A stretch of DNA of 64,000 bases from Pseudoduganella guangdongensis (GCF_009857475.1 NZ_WWCJ01000003.1:265833-329832); one strand, 5' to 3'; shown: positions 45,354 to 53,446, numbered from the stretch's first letter. The notes: generated by a model from the letters alone, not told the origin. Numbers and translations are program-made.

Positions 45354-45427
45354 ATTCGGGGTCAGGTCTGACAATCGGACAATTTGCGCAGCAAATTGTC
45401 CGATTGTCAGACCTGACCCCGAATTTA
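45351..45427. repeat. 77-bp perfect palindrome providing both stop codons
   Basis: Arms 45351-45387 and 45391-45427 are perfect 37-base inverted repeats with a 3-base loop. They share GGGGTCAGGTCTGAC and AATCGGACAA with the element at 24578-24661. Each arm end is TAA in the orientation of the neighbouring gene, so the stop of the + gene (45351-45353) and of the - gene (45425-45427) are both part of the repeat. Confidence 0.92.
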
Positions 45428-46393
45428 GCCGACCATGACGCGGTTGCGGCCGGCTTCTTTGGCGCGGTAGAGGGCGGCGTCGGCGCTGGCGATGAGGGCG
45501 ATGTCGTCCTGGCCATCGGCCAGCGCGGCAACGCCGAAGGAGCTGGTGATGTGCGGCAGCGGCAGGCGCATGTCGCTGAAGACGACGGCGTCGCGCATGC
45601 GCTGGCACAGACGGCCGGCGACGGCTTCGGCTACCTGCACATTGGTGTCGGGCAGCACCACCATCATCTCTTCACCGCCGTAGCGCACGGCGAAATCGGT
45701 CGGGCGCAAGGCGCCGGTCAGCACTTGCGCGGCGGTGCGCAGGGCGTGGTCGCCTTGCAGGTGGCCGTGGCTGTCGTTGAATTTCTTGAAGTGGTCGATG
45801 TCGAGCATGATCAGCGACAGCGGCTGGCCGGTGGCCTGGGCGCTGGCGACCAGCTGCGGCAAAAAGTCATTGAGCCAGGCGCGGTTGTACAGGTTGGTCA
45901 GGCCGTCCACCATCGACATTTGCCGATAGAACTCGCCCAGCTTCTGGCGCTTGCGCATCATGGCGTTGGCGGCGCGGATGCGGAAGGAGAGCAGGCGCAG
46001 CAGGTTGCGGGCGACGCCGTTGGCGGCGTCGATCAGCTGCCAGGCAAGTTCGGCTTCCAGCACCAGCAGTTCGCTTTGTTCGAGGGCGGTGATGCTGGCC
46101 TGGTTGGCTTCTTCGTCGAGCACGGCTTGCTCGCCCACGCTTTCGCCGGGCAGCACTTTGCTGATGGTGCCGTCGGACATGCCGGTGCGCGTGTCGGCCG
46201 CCACGGAGAGGGCGCCGCGCAGCACGACGTACATGCGCGCACGCTGGGCGTCAGTGACCACGTCGCCTTGCTCGAGCTGGATGATCGGGCAATCTTTCAG
46301 CAGCGGGGCAAGACGCAGGCTGTCGGCGCCGCGGAACAGTTGCAAGGCCTGGATCTGGTAGGCGGAGGTGCCGAAGGTGCCGATTGCTTTCAC
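45425..46393 (-). CDS. Diguanylate cyclase with cyclic-nucleotide-binding-like N-domain
   Basis: 322 residues with a GTG start at 46393. Residues 15-135 are a cNMP-binding-like beta barrel (IIQLEQGDVVTDAQRARMYVVLRGALSV; LPGESVGEQAVLDEE). Residues 155-320 form a GGDEF domain with DGLTNLYNRAWL and active site YGGEEM; no RxxD I-site was recognised five residues upstream (RPTD lies close by: ALRPTDFAVRYGGEE, a plausible I-site RPTD). Makes cyclic di-GMP, probably under small-ligand control. Confidence 0.9.
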   Translation of the reverse strand: MKAIGTFGTSAYQIQALQLFRGADSLRLAPLLKDCPIIQLEQGDVVTDAQRARMYVVLRGALSVAADTRTGMSDGTISKVLPGESVGEQAVLDEEANQASITALEQSELLVLEAELAWQLIDAANGVARNLLRLLSFRIRAANAMMRKRQKLGEFYRQMSMVDGLTNLYNRAWLNDFLPQLVASAQATGQPLSLIMLDIDHFKKFNDSHGHLQGDHALRTAAQVLTGALRPTDFAVRYGGEEMMVVLPDTNVQVAEAVAGRLCQRMRDAVVFSDMRLPLPHITSSFGVAALADGQDDIALIASADAALYRAKEAGRNRVMVG

Positions 46394-46459
46394 GATGTAC
46401 TTTCTTGCTGCAGACGTAACAGGTGTTAATGATAGCCCAAGTGTGGTTCAATATCGGCC

Positions 46460-47245
46460 ATGAATTACACCGATATCCTCGGCACGCAACACGCGGCCGC
46501 TCCCAATGCGCGCATTGTGTCGCTGGTGCCGTCCATTACCGAGCTTTTGTGCGAGCTGGGCCTGGCGCCGCAACTGGTGGGACGCACGGGTTTCTGCATC
46601 CATCCGGCGCAGGTGGTACGCGACATTCCCAAGATCGGCGGCACCAAGGATGTCAACATCGAGAAAATCCGCAAGCTGGCGCCGACCCACCTGGTGGTGA
46701 ATATCGACGAGAACGAGAAGCCGACCGTCGACCTGCTGGCGGAATTCGTGCCGCATATCGTGGTCACGCATCCAATCGCGCCGCGCGATAACCTGGAGAT
46801 GGTGCGGCTGATGGGCGGCATCTTCTGTGCGCAGGAGAAGGCGGAGGCGTGGTGCCGCGCGTTCGAGGCCGAGCTGGCGGCGCTGGCAACGGCGCCGAAG
46901 GGGCGTCCGCAACGCGTGCTGTACTGCATCTGGAAAGATCCGTGGATGACCATTTCGCGCGATACCTATATCGCGCGCATGCTGGCGCTGATCGGCTGGT
47001 CGATTCCGGACATTGGCAGTGTGCGTTACCCGAGCTTCCAGTGGAGCGATGGACTGCTGCGCGATATCGACCAGGTGCTGCTGTCGTCCGAGCCTTACCG
47101 TTTCACGGAAGAGCACGTGGACGCGCTGGAGCGCCAGATCGGCAAGCCGGTGCAACTGGTGGATGGGGAGATGATGTCCTGGTATGGCAGCCGTGCCTTG
47201 CCTGGTATCCGCTACCTGCAAAGCCTGGCTGCCGCCGCAGGTTAA
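46460..47245 (+). CDS. BtuF/FhuD-like metal-chelate-binding protein without signal peptide
   Basis: 261 residues. Helical-backbone receptor fold: ARIVSLVPSITELLCELGLAPQLVGRT at 17-43, in parts, APTHLVVNIDENEKP and DIDQVLLSSEPY. This is the cobalamin/ferric-siderophore binding family, but the start MNYTDILGTQHAAAPN is not a signal peptide and no permease or ATPase is near. Similar cytosolic-looking homologues occur in proteobacteria; role unclear. Divergent from the cNMP-GGDEF gene. Confidence 0.8.
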   Translation: MNYTDILGTQHAAAPNARIVSLVPSITELLCELGLAPQLVGRTGFCIHPAQVVRDIPKIGGTKDVNIEKIRKLAPTHLVVNIDENEKPTVDLLAEFVPHIVVTHPIAPRDNLEMVRLMGGIFCAQEKAEAWCRAFEAELAALATAPKGRPQRVLYCIWKDPWMTISRDTYIARMLALIGWSIPDIGSVRYPSFQWSDGLLRDIDQVLLSSEPYRFTEEHVDALERQIGKPVQLVDGEMMSWYGSRALPGIRYLQSLAAAAG

Positions 47246-47248
47246 GGT

Positions 47249-47605
47249 TTATTCTTCGGCTTCTTCGAAGTTCGGCTGCGCGCTATGGCGCTTGCTGTCG
47301 CTCAGTCGGCCCAGGGCGCTGTCGATGGCCCGTTGCAGCTTGTCTGCCGCGCCGTTGATGGATTGGTGGAGGGTGGCGTCGTGGTCGGTGACGGCGATCG
47401 GCTGATAGCCGGTGACGCGTGCTTCGATCATGCAGCGGATGTCGCCATCCGAGGACTTCTGGGCATTGCCTGCGCTGAGGTGGACGTCGACGCGTCCGAT
47501 GTGCTCGCCGAACCGGTTGAGTGCAGTTTTGACGACTTCGCGTACATGGTCGTCCAGTCCTGCGGTACGTTCGATGGTTTTGTCGGTGTTCACATTGATT
47601 TGCAT
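47249..47605 (-). CDS. HPF/S30AE-like ribosome-associated protein
   Basis: 118 residues. Starts MQINVNTDKTIERTAGLDDHV, then ALNRFGEHIGRVDVHLSAGN and CMIEARVTGYQPIAVTDHDATLHQSINGAADKLQRAIDSALGRL, in parts: the S30AE fold of ribosome hibernation factors. Sequence is more divergent than HPF, so it may be a stress paralogue. Ends three bases from the convergent BtuF-like gene. Confidence 0.82.
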   Translation of the reverse strand: MQINVNTDKTIERTAGLDDHVREVVKTALNRFGEHIGRVDVHLSAGNAQKSSDGDIRCMIEARVTGYQPIAVTDHDATLHQSINGAADKLQRAIDSALGRLSDSKRHSAQPNFEEAEE

Positions 47606-47659
47606 ATGCTGCTCCCGTTTGTTAGCTAGAACGTGTTTCCACGCGATTCCATCATACGC

Positions 47660-48313
47660 CTACATGAGCGAGGCTGCCATATTCACGAATAAACCCAGGA
47701 TAAGAAGATTGAAGAAGAAGCTCAGCACCGATTGCGCCAGCACCAGCTTGCGCAGGGCGGCCGATTGCACGGCCACGTCGGAGGTTTGGGCGGCGACCGC
47801 GATGGTGAATGAGAAATACAGGAAATCCCAGTAGTCGGGCTGGGTTTCGCCGCCGGGGAAGGCCAACGGGCGCTGGTGGCCGCGCGCGTTGTAGTACAGG
47901 TGCGCGTAGTGGAAGCAAAACAGGGTACCGACCAGGAACCAGGAGCCGATCAGGGTCACCACCACGAAGGCGTAGTGCGGGCCGCGCTCGCTGGCCGGCA
48001 TGACGCGCAGGCTTGCCAGCTCGCTGCTGATGGCGACGATGCTCATGACCGTGGCCACCACCAGGCTGGCGAGGATGGTGGCGGCGCGCTCGTCCTGTCT
48101 GGCGGCGATGCGCTTCACCTGGCGATGGTCGGCGCGCAGCATCATCCAGCCGACGCTGAACAGGTAGATCCAGACCGCGATATCCCAGGCGGTCAATGCG
48201 CGCACCAGCGGCGACCAGTGCGCGGGCAGGAAGGCGCCGGCCACTGCGCCGATCACGATGGCGGCGCTCAGGTGGGGGCGGCTGCGGAACAGGTGGTAGC
48301 GCATGCGCGCCAT
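47660..48313 (-). CDS. DUF1345 membrane protein
   Basis: 217 residues, five hydrophobic segments. Family signature GGETQPDYWDFLYFSFTIAVAAQTSDVAV, in parts, typical of DUF1345. One base separates it from the MFS gene upstream on the same strand. Function unknown; the late segment resembles ion-channel pores. Confidence 0.85.
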   Translation of the reverse strand: MARMRYHLFRSRPHLSAAIVIGAVAGAFLPAHWSPLVRALTAWDIAVWIYLFSVGWMMLRADHRQVKRIAARQDERAATILASLVVATVMSIVAISSELASLRVMPASERGPHYAFVVVTLIGSWFLVGTLFCFHYAHLYYNARGHQRPLAFPGGETQPDYWDFLYFSFTIAVAAQTSDVAVQSAALRKLVLAQSVLSFFFNLLILGLFVNMAASLM

Positions 48314-48314
48314 C

Positions 48315-49538
48315 TTACTCCTTGTGGTGGGGGAAGCGGTCCATGCGCGACAGGATGGGGAAGCGCCAGGCCCAGATGCCGGTGACGGCCAGCGTGGCGG
48401 CGCCGCCGAACACTACGGCGCGCGTGAGCCCGAGCCAGCCGGCGGTGATGCCGGATTCGAACTCCCCGAGCTCGTTGGAGGCGCCGATGAAAACGGCGTT
48501 GACGGCGCTCACGCGGCCGCGGATGGCGTCCGGCGTTTCGAACTGCACCAGCAGGTGGCGCACGTAGACGCTGATCATGTCGCCGGCGCCGAGCAGCAGC
48601 AGGCAGGCGAGGGCCAGGCCGAAGTTGCTGGTGAAGCCGAGGATCACGGTGCATACGCCGTAGAGGGCGACGCCGCCGAACATCCAGGCGCCGACGCGGC
48701 GCGTGATGGGCCAGAAAGCGAGCGCGATGGAAATGATGGCGGCGCCGGCGCCGGGCGCGGTGCGCAGCAGTCCGAGGCCGGTGGGGCCGACGTGCAGCAC
48801 GTCGTGCGCCAGCGCGGGCAGCAGGGCGGTCACGCCGCCGAACAGCACGGCGAACAGGTCGAGCGAAATGGCGCCGAGCATGATGGGGCGCGACCAGACG
48901 AAGCGCAGGCCTTCCAGTACGCTGTGCCAGGTGGCCGGTTCCTTGCGCGTGGCTTGCGGGGCGGGGCGGGTCAGGCACATCAGCACCACGGCCGCCAGCA
49001 GCATCAGGGAGGTGACGGTGTAGACGGCGGTGGGGCCGTAGATGTACAGCAGGCCGCCCAGGGTGGGGCCGAGGATGACGGCGACCTGGAAGGTGGAGCT
49101 GGAGAGCGCCACGGCGCGGCTGAAGTCTTCGGTCGGCACCATGTTCACCAGCACCGCCTGGGTGGCGGGGCTCATGAAGGCGCGCGCGCTGCCGTACAGC
49201 ACCAGCACGGCGAAGATCGGCCACACGGCTTCGAAACCGCTGCTGGTGTAGGCCAGCAAACCCAGGCCGCATAGCAGCTGGGCGCCGAGGCAGGTGGCGA
49301 TGATGTTGCGGCGGTTATAGCGGTCGGCGGCGTGGCCGGCGTACAGGATCAGCAGCAGGAAGGGCGCGAACTGCGCCAGGCCGATCAGGCCGAGGTAGTA
49401 CAGGTTCTTGGTCTGGGCGTAGACTTGCCAGCCGATGGCGACGTTCTGCATTTGCACGGCGATGGTGCCGAGCAGGCGGGCGGACAGGTAGAAAGCAAAG
49501 TTGCGGTGGCGGAGGACGGAGAAGCCGTTAGATGACAT
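48315..49538 (-). CDS. MFS transporter (EntS-like)
   Basis: 407 residues, twelve hydrophobic segments. NFAFYLSARLLGTIAVQMQNVAIGWQVYAQTKN, in parts, at the start and the MFS motif A variant AGHAADRYNRRNIIA. The DHA3 branch includes EntS, an enterobactin exporter. Substrate unknown. Followed one base later by the DUF1345 gene. Confidence 0.87.
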   Translation of the reverse strand: MSSNGFSVLRHRNFAFYLSARLLGTIAVQMQNVAIGWQVYAQTKNLYYLGLIGLAQFAPFLLLILYAGHAADRYNRRNIIATCLGAQLLCGLGLLAYTSSGFEAVWPIFAVLVLYGSARAFMSPATQAVLVNMVPTEDFSRAVALSSSTFQVAVILGPTLGGLLYIYGPTAVYTVTSLMLLAAVVLMCLTRPAPQATRKEPATWHSVLEGLRFVWSRPIMLGAISLDLFAVLFGGVTALLPALAHDVLHVGPTGLGLLRTAPGAGAAIISIALAFWPITRRVGAWMFGGVALYGVCTVILGFTSNFGLALACLLLLGAGDMISVYVRHLLVQFETPDAIRGRVSAVNAVFIGASNELGEFESGITAGWLGLTRAVVFGGAATLAVTGIWAWRFPILSRMDRFPHHKE

Positions 49539-49595
49539 AGTTGCGTGCTGTGGTGCGCTGCGCGCCCCACGGCACGCAGCGCATGGGGTGAAGGC

Positions 49596-50621
49596 TTATG
49601 GTTGTTGCAGGTCGGCTTCGGAAGTGAAGGCATCGGCAAAGAACTCATCCAGCGGCAGCTTGCACAGCTTGACGAAATCGCGCTTGGCCGATTCCACCAC
49701 GATCGGCGCGCCGCAGGCATATACCTGGTGGCCCGACATATCCGGCAGGTCATCAATCACAGCCTGGTGCACGAAGCCGGTGCGCCCGCTCCAGTTTTCC
49801 TCCGGCAGCGCGTCCGACACCACCGGCACGTAGCTGAAGTTCGGGATTTCCTGCGCCCACTGGCGGCACAGCGCGTCCATGTACAGGTCCTGCGGGCGGC
49901 GGCCGCCCCAGTACAACGTCATTGGACGCTTGGAGCCGCTGGCGCGTTCGTGTTCGACAATCGCCTTGATCGGCGCGAAGCCGGTGCCGGATGCCAGCAG
50001 CACCATCGGCTTGTCGGAGTCGTCGCGCACGAAGAAGGTGCCGAGCGGGCCTTCAAAGCGCAGGATGTCGCGCTCCTTCATGGTGCTGAACACCTGGTCG
50101 GTGAACAGGCCGCCCGGCATATGGCGGATATGCAGGGTGATCGCGCCGCCTTCCGGCGCGGTGGCGATCGAGTAGGCGCGGCGCTTGCCGTCGCGCAGCA
50201 GGAATTCAAGGTACTGGCCGGCCTTATACTGGAAGGTCTCGTTGGCAGGCAGTTGCAGCGTCAGTACCATCACGTCCGGCGCCATTTTTTCCAGCGCGTT
50301 GACGCGGGTCGGCATTTTCTTGATCGGATGCTCGCCGCTGCCGGCTACTTCGCGCGCTTCCAGCACCAGGTCGGAATGCGGCACGGCGCAGCAGAACAGG
50401 GACATGCCGCCGGCTTCCTCTTCCTCGCTCAGGGCGCGGCGCTGGTGCGCCTTGTGGCTGACGGAACCCGATACCACCTTGCCTTTGCAGGAGCTGCAGG
50501 CGCCATTTTTGCAGCCGTAGGGCAGGCCCACACCGGCGCGCATGGCAGCCGCCAGGACGGTTTCGTCTTCTTCACAGCTGAATTGGTGGCCGCTTGGCTG
50601 AACAGTAATTTGGAAAGACAT
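49596..50621 (-). CDS. 2Fe-2S ferredoxin/flavin reductase (CDP-glucoseen reductase type)
   Basis: 341 residues. N-terminal plant-type ferredoxin with cysteines 37, 42, 45 and 77 (YGCKNGACSSCKGKV; LFCC). Then FAD domain (RAYSIATAP) and NAD domain (LLASGTGFAPIKAIVEHE; YACGAP). This order is that of the AscD/E3 family and of oxygenase reductase components. No oxygenase partner is in the window. The ATG is 12 bases from the divergent epimerase start. Confidence 0.87.
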   Translation of the reverse strand: MSFQITVQPSGHQFSCEEDETVLAAAMRAGVGLPYGCKNGACSSCKGKVVSGSVSHKAHQRRALSEEEEAGGMSLFCCAVPHSDLVLEAREVAGSGEHPIKKMPTRVNALEKMAPDVMVLTLQLPANETFQYKAGQYLEFLLRDGKRRAYSIATAPEGGAITLHIRHMPGGLFTDQVFSTMKERDILRFEGPLGTFFVRDDSDKPMVLLASGTGFAPIKAIVEHERASGSKRPMTLYWGGRRPQDLYMDALCRQWAQEIPNFSYVPVVSDALPEENWSGRTGFVHQAVIDDLPDMSGHQVYACGAPIVVESAKRDFVKLCKLPLDEFFADAFTSEADLQQP

Positions 50622-50633
50622 ACAATCTTAAAT

Positions 50634-51518
50634 ATGGAAATCAGTAAAAAATTCAACAAGCCGCGCCTGCTGATCATCGGCTGCGGCGATGTGGGCATGC
50701 GTTTGCTGCCCCTGGTGCGCGCGCATTACCGCGTATTTGCCGTAACCAGCCAGCGCGAACGCTTTGCCGAACTGCGTGCGGCGGGCGCCGTGCCCGTGCT
50801 GGCCAACCTCGACCAGCCCGATTCGCTGCGCCGCCTGGCGGGGCTGGCGCACCATATCGTGCACCTGGCGCCGCCGCCGGGCGAGGGCCAGCAAGACCGG
50901 CGCACCCGCAATGTGACCGCCATTTTACCTGAGAGGGCGCAGGTGGTTTATGTCAGCACCACCGGCGTGTACGGCGACCTGGGCGGACGCTGGGCCGATG
51001 AAACGCAGACGGTGGCGCCGCGCAATGCGCGCGCGCTGCGCCGGGTCGACGCGGAGCAGGTGCTGCGGGCCTGGGCCCGGCGCGCGCGCGGGCGCCTGGC
51101 CATCCTGCGCGTGCCGGGTATTTATGGCGCCGACCGCTTGCCGTTGAAGCGCCTGGAACAGGGCACGCCGGCCTTGCGTGCGGAGGACGATGTCTACACC
51201 AACCATATCCATGCCGACGACCTGGCGCGGGTGGTGCTGGCGGCGCTGCGGCGTGGCGTGGGCAACCGCATCTATCACGCTGTTGATGACACGGAGCTCA
51301 AAATGGGGGACTATTTCGACATGGTGGCCGATCATTTCGGCTTGCCGCGCCCCCCGCGCCTGGGACGTGCGGAACTGGCGCAGGCGGTGACGCCAACATT
51401 GTTGTCCTTCATGTCCGAGTCGCGCCGCCTGGCGAACCGGCGCCTGAAGGAAGAATTGCAGGTGCGGCTGCTGTATCCGGATGTCGCAGCGGCCTTGAGA
51501 TGCATCAAGCGCCAGTGA
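50634..51518 (+). CDS. NAD-dependent epimerase/dehydratase-like protein (YeeZ type)
   Basis: 294 residues from ATG 50634. Atypical SDR: nucleotide motif LLIIGCGDVGMRLLPL, VVYVSTTGVYGDLGG, ILRVPGIYGADRLPL and YTNHIHADDLARVVLAAL. The YxxxK pair of true epimerases is not kept, as usual in YeeZ-like proteins. Function not known. Confidence 0.85.
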   Translation: MEISKKFNKPRLLIIGCGDVGMRLLPLVRAHYRVFAVTSQRERFAELRAAGAVPVLANLDQPDSLRRLAGLAHHIVHLAPPPGEGQQDRRTRNVTAILPERAQVVYVSTTGVYGDLGGRWADETQTVAPRNARALRRVDAEQVLRAWARRARGRLAILRVPGIYGADRLPLKRLEQGTPALRAEDDVYTNHIHADDLARVVLAALRRGVGNRIYHAVDDTELKMGDYFDMVADHFGLPRPPRLGRAELAQAVTPTLLSFMSESRRLANRRLKEELQVRLLYPDVAAALRCIKRQ

Positions 51519-51563
51519 AACGAATGGCGTTATCTTGTGCCAATGTCTGCCAAGGAGGGCGCC

Positions 51564-51797
51564 ATGTATAGCCATCCCACCAAGGAGCAAGTACGCGTTT
51601 ACCTGGCCCAGCGCGGCCAGGCCCACCTGCCGCCACCTTCCCCCGAGGAAATCCGGCGCCGCCTGGACTGGCGCGCAGACCCGGCGCCCTTGCCGGCCGC
51701 CCTGATGTATTTGCCGCCCGCCCTGGTTTGGATAACGTTTACCTGGTGCTGCCTGCCACTCATGGCATTTACTTTGGCAAGAAATGATCAAAAGTAG
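51564..51797 (+). CDS. Small protein with C-terminal membrane anchor
   Basis: 77 residues from ATG 51564, fixed by AAGGAGG five bases upstream. A polar N-terminus (SHPTKEQVRVYLAQRGQAH) with PPPSPEEIRRRLDW, then one hydrophobic segment (LVWITFTWCCLPLMAFTL) near the C-terminus. No family recognised. Confidence 0.7.
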   Translation: MYSHPTKEQVRVYLAQRGQAHLPPPSPEEIRRRLDWRADPAPLPAALMYLPPALVWITFTWCCLPLMAFTLARNDQK

Positions 51798-51866
51798 TTT
51801 TTTATTAAACTATCTTATTTCCTAGCACAGCATTGCGCGCTAGAATCTATCAAAATCTCACAAAAG

Positions 51867-51912
51867 TTGCCGTCCGTTAAGCGAACGGCAATAAAACGGT
51901 GTATCATACCGT
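51867..51912. promoter_or_regulatory. Inverted repeats upstream of the small HTH gene
   Basis: TTGCCGT (51867-51873) pairs with ACGGCAA (51885-51891), with CCGTT/AACGG nested inside; ACGGT (51896-51900) pairs with ACCGT (51908-51912) a few bases on. About 110-150 bases before the HTH start. Candidate operators for autoregulation or structured leader RNA. The remaining 51798-52019 gap is AT-rich with no gene. Confidence 0.45.
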
Positions 51913-52019
51913 CCGTGTGCCGAAAATTGCGTCAATAACGGCTTTTTCTGGCGCTCTTTGTCGAAAATTCCGCCAATTATTTTGTTGCTAGGTTGCAACA
52001 TGTTGATAAAGTAATAGCC

Positions 52020-52262
52020 ATGAGCTCTCTGAAAGAAATTACCGCTTCGCCGACTTACAATCCGAACCGTGTGCTGGATGCCATCATCGAAAAGCTGCAG
52101 CTGAAAAATGATGCCGCCCTGTCCCGCGCGCTCGAGGTTGCTCCACCTGTTATCAGCAAGATCCGTCATAACACCCTGCCAATCGGCGCGACGATCCTGA
52201 TCCGCATGCACGAAATCAGCGATTTCTCCATCCGTGAACTGCGTGAGCTGATGGCTCACTGA
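52020..52262 (+). CDS. Small helix-turn-helix protein
   Basis: 80 residues from ATG 52020; the upstream in-frame ATG at 51993 is less likely. PNRVLDAIIEKLQLKNDAALSRALEVAPPVISKIRHNTLPIGATILIRM, in parts, is a Cro-like helix-turn-helix (recognition helix around PPVISKIRH). Ends with SIRELRELMAH. No toxin partner is next to it. Probably a small repressor. Confidence 0.8.
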   Translation: MSSLKEITASPTYNPNRVLDAIIEKLQLKNDAALSRALEVAPPVISKIRHNTLPIGATILIRMHEISDFSIRELRELMAH

Positions 52263-52285
52263 TCGCTCGCCTTCGGGTAAATAAA

Positions 52286-52307
52286 ACGGCCGCCCTTGGG
52301 CGGCCGT
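52286..52307. terminator. Bidirectional terminator hairpin
   Basis: ACGGCCGCCC-TT-GGGCGGCCGT, a 10-bp perfect stem between the convergent HTH and repeat-protein genes. On the - strand it is followed by TTTTATTT, a good T-run for the repeat-protein gene; on the + strand TGTCGTTT is weaker. Confidence 0.8.
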
Positions 52308-52329
52308 TGTCGTTTACGCGGCGCTGCGT

Positions 52330-53157
52330 TTATGCGCTTGCCAGGCGTGGGCGCTCGCCGTAGAACTTGCTCACTGCTGCCGCTTGCGTTTCGCTGCTGC
52401 CGACGCGCCCGGAGTAGGCGGTCTGCGCCGCAACTGCCACGCGGCCCGAGTAGGCGGTTTGCGTTTCCGCGGCCACCCGGCCCGAGTAGGCGGTCTGGGT
52501 GTTGGCGGCGACACGACCCGAGTAAGCGGTCTTGGCGTCGGCGGCGACACGGCCCGAGTAGGCGGTCTTGGCGTCGACGGCGACACGGCCCGAGTAGGCG
52601 GTCTTGGCGTCGGCGGACACGCGGCCCGAGTAGGCGGTCTTGGCGTCGGCGGCGACGCGGCCCGAGTAGGCGGTCTTGGCGTCGGCGGCGACGCGGCCCG
52701 AGTAGGCGGTCTGCGCGTCGGCGGCCACGCGGCCGGAGTAGGCGGCGTCGGCGGGTTCAGCGCCGCGCAGGTAGGCTTCGCCGAAGGTTTCTTCGTACAG
52801 TTCTTTCATGCGGTTGCCCACGCGCTCGTGCGCCGCCTCGTCATCCTCGCCGCGCAGGCCGATGTATGGGAAGTGGTGCAGGTAGTAGCCGAACACGTTT
52901 TCGCAGTCGATGAAGTACTTCATCGTATCGAGGATGTGGTAGTGCCAGAAGATGTCCACGTCCATCAGCGGAGCGGTCTGCTCGTTGGGGAAGGTCTTCA
53001 TCAGGTACAGGAAGCGGCGATACTCGAATTCGACGGCATTAACTTTTTCCAGCGACCAGCCTTCGCCGGACTCCTCGTGCATCAGTTTCACTTTGATTGG
53101 TTCCAGATCGAGGTCGGCGATGGCCTTAAAGCTTTCAGCAGAAATCATGAGTGACAT
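52330..53157 (-). CDS. Two-part protein: conserved N-domain plus ten AYSGRV repeats
   Basis: 275 residues; ATG 53157, but ATG 53148 is as likely since AGGGA is eight bases before it. Residues 1-135 are a globular domain with signatures DIFWHYHILDT (69-79), IDCENVFGYYLHHFPYIG (83-100), resembling the GRDP-like (glycine-rich-domain-protein) family. From 139 to 258 the protein is a 12-residue repeat AYSGRVAADAKT, ten copies with near-identical DNA, then SKFYGERPRLASA. No signal peptide or membrane helix. The layout, conserved head plus multi-core tail, looks like a leader and repeated core peptide, or a repeat polymer. No modifying enzyme is adjacent. Two FNR boxes lie upstream. Confidence 0.85.
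   Translation of the reverse strand: MSLMISAESFKAIADLDLEPIKVKLMHEESGEGWSLEKVNAVEFEYRRFLYLMKTFPNEQTAPLMDVDIFWHYHILDTMKYFIDCENVFGYYLHHFPYIGLRGEDDEAAHERVGNRMKELYEETFGEAYLRGAEPADAAYSGRVAADAQTAYSGRVAADAKTAYSGRVAADAKTAYSGRVSADAKTAYSGRVAVDAKTAYSGRVAADAKTAYSGRVAANTQTAYSGRVAAETQTAYSGRVAVAAQTAYSGRVGSSETQAAAVSKFYGERPRLASA
52384..52743 (-). repeat. Ten tandem 36-bp coding repeats
   Basis: Ten units of 36 bases encode AYSGRV-xx-D/A-A-K/Q-T. Copies two to six are nearly identical at DNA level, the outer ones more diverged (AANTQT, AAETQT, AVAAQT, GSSETQ), as expected for repeat expansion and contraction. All units keep Tyr-Ser-Gly-Arg-Val. Confidence 0.92.
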
Positions 53158-53266
53158 TCCCTATAAAAGTGAGCGAGCTAATTTACCAGTGAGAGAGAAA
53201 GACGCCGTTCTGAGGGGCTGGAGCTGTCGCTTGGGCGTCTGAGCGTTCGGAGCTGGGAACGCGATG

Positions 53267-53280
53267 TTGATGTGTATCAA
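53267..53280. promoter_or_regulatory. Perfect FNR/Anr box upstream of the repeat protein
   Basis: TTGAT-GTGT-ATCAA, an exact match to TTGAT-N4-ATCAA. It is 110 bases before the ATG. A TAAATT -10-like element is at 53180-53185 on the - strand. Part of the 327-bp gene-free stretch 53158-53484, which otherwise holds AT-rich sequence and a second box. Confidence 0.75.
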
Positions 53281-53432
53281 CTAGCTCAAGTATAGACAGC
53301 GCAACCTCTAATGCAAGTAACAATTCAATTGAGCGATCCTTAAACAACACAAGCGATGACCCTTTCAAATCAATAGCTTGTCGCACTGTTAAATGTTACA
53401 TCTGCATTTTTGCTGAGGGTTGGAAAGAGAGT

Positions 53433-53446
53433 TTGATATCCATCAA
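53433..53446. promoter_or_regulatory. Second perfect FNR/Anr box
   Basis: TTGAT-ATCC-ATCAA, also an exact match, about 280 bases before the repeat-protein start and 39 bases beyond the histidine-kinase stop. Distant for direct activation, so a second promoter or looping is possible. Confidence 0.65.

Noticed and set aside
52384..52743. Regular 36-bp repeats, at first sight like a CRISPR array
   Set aside because: No spacers; the units run head to tail and encode one continuous in-frame 12-residue repeat.
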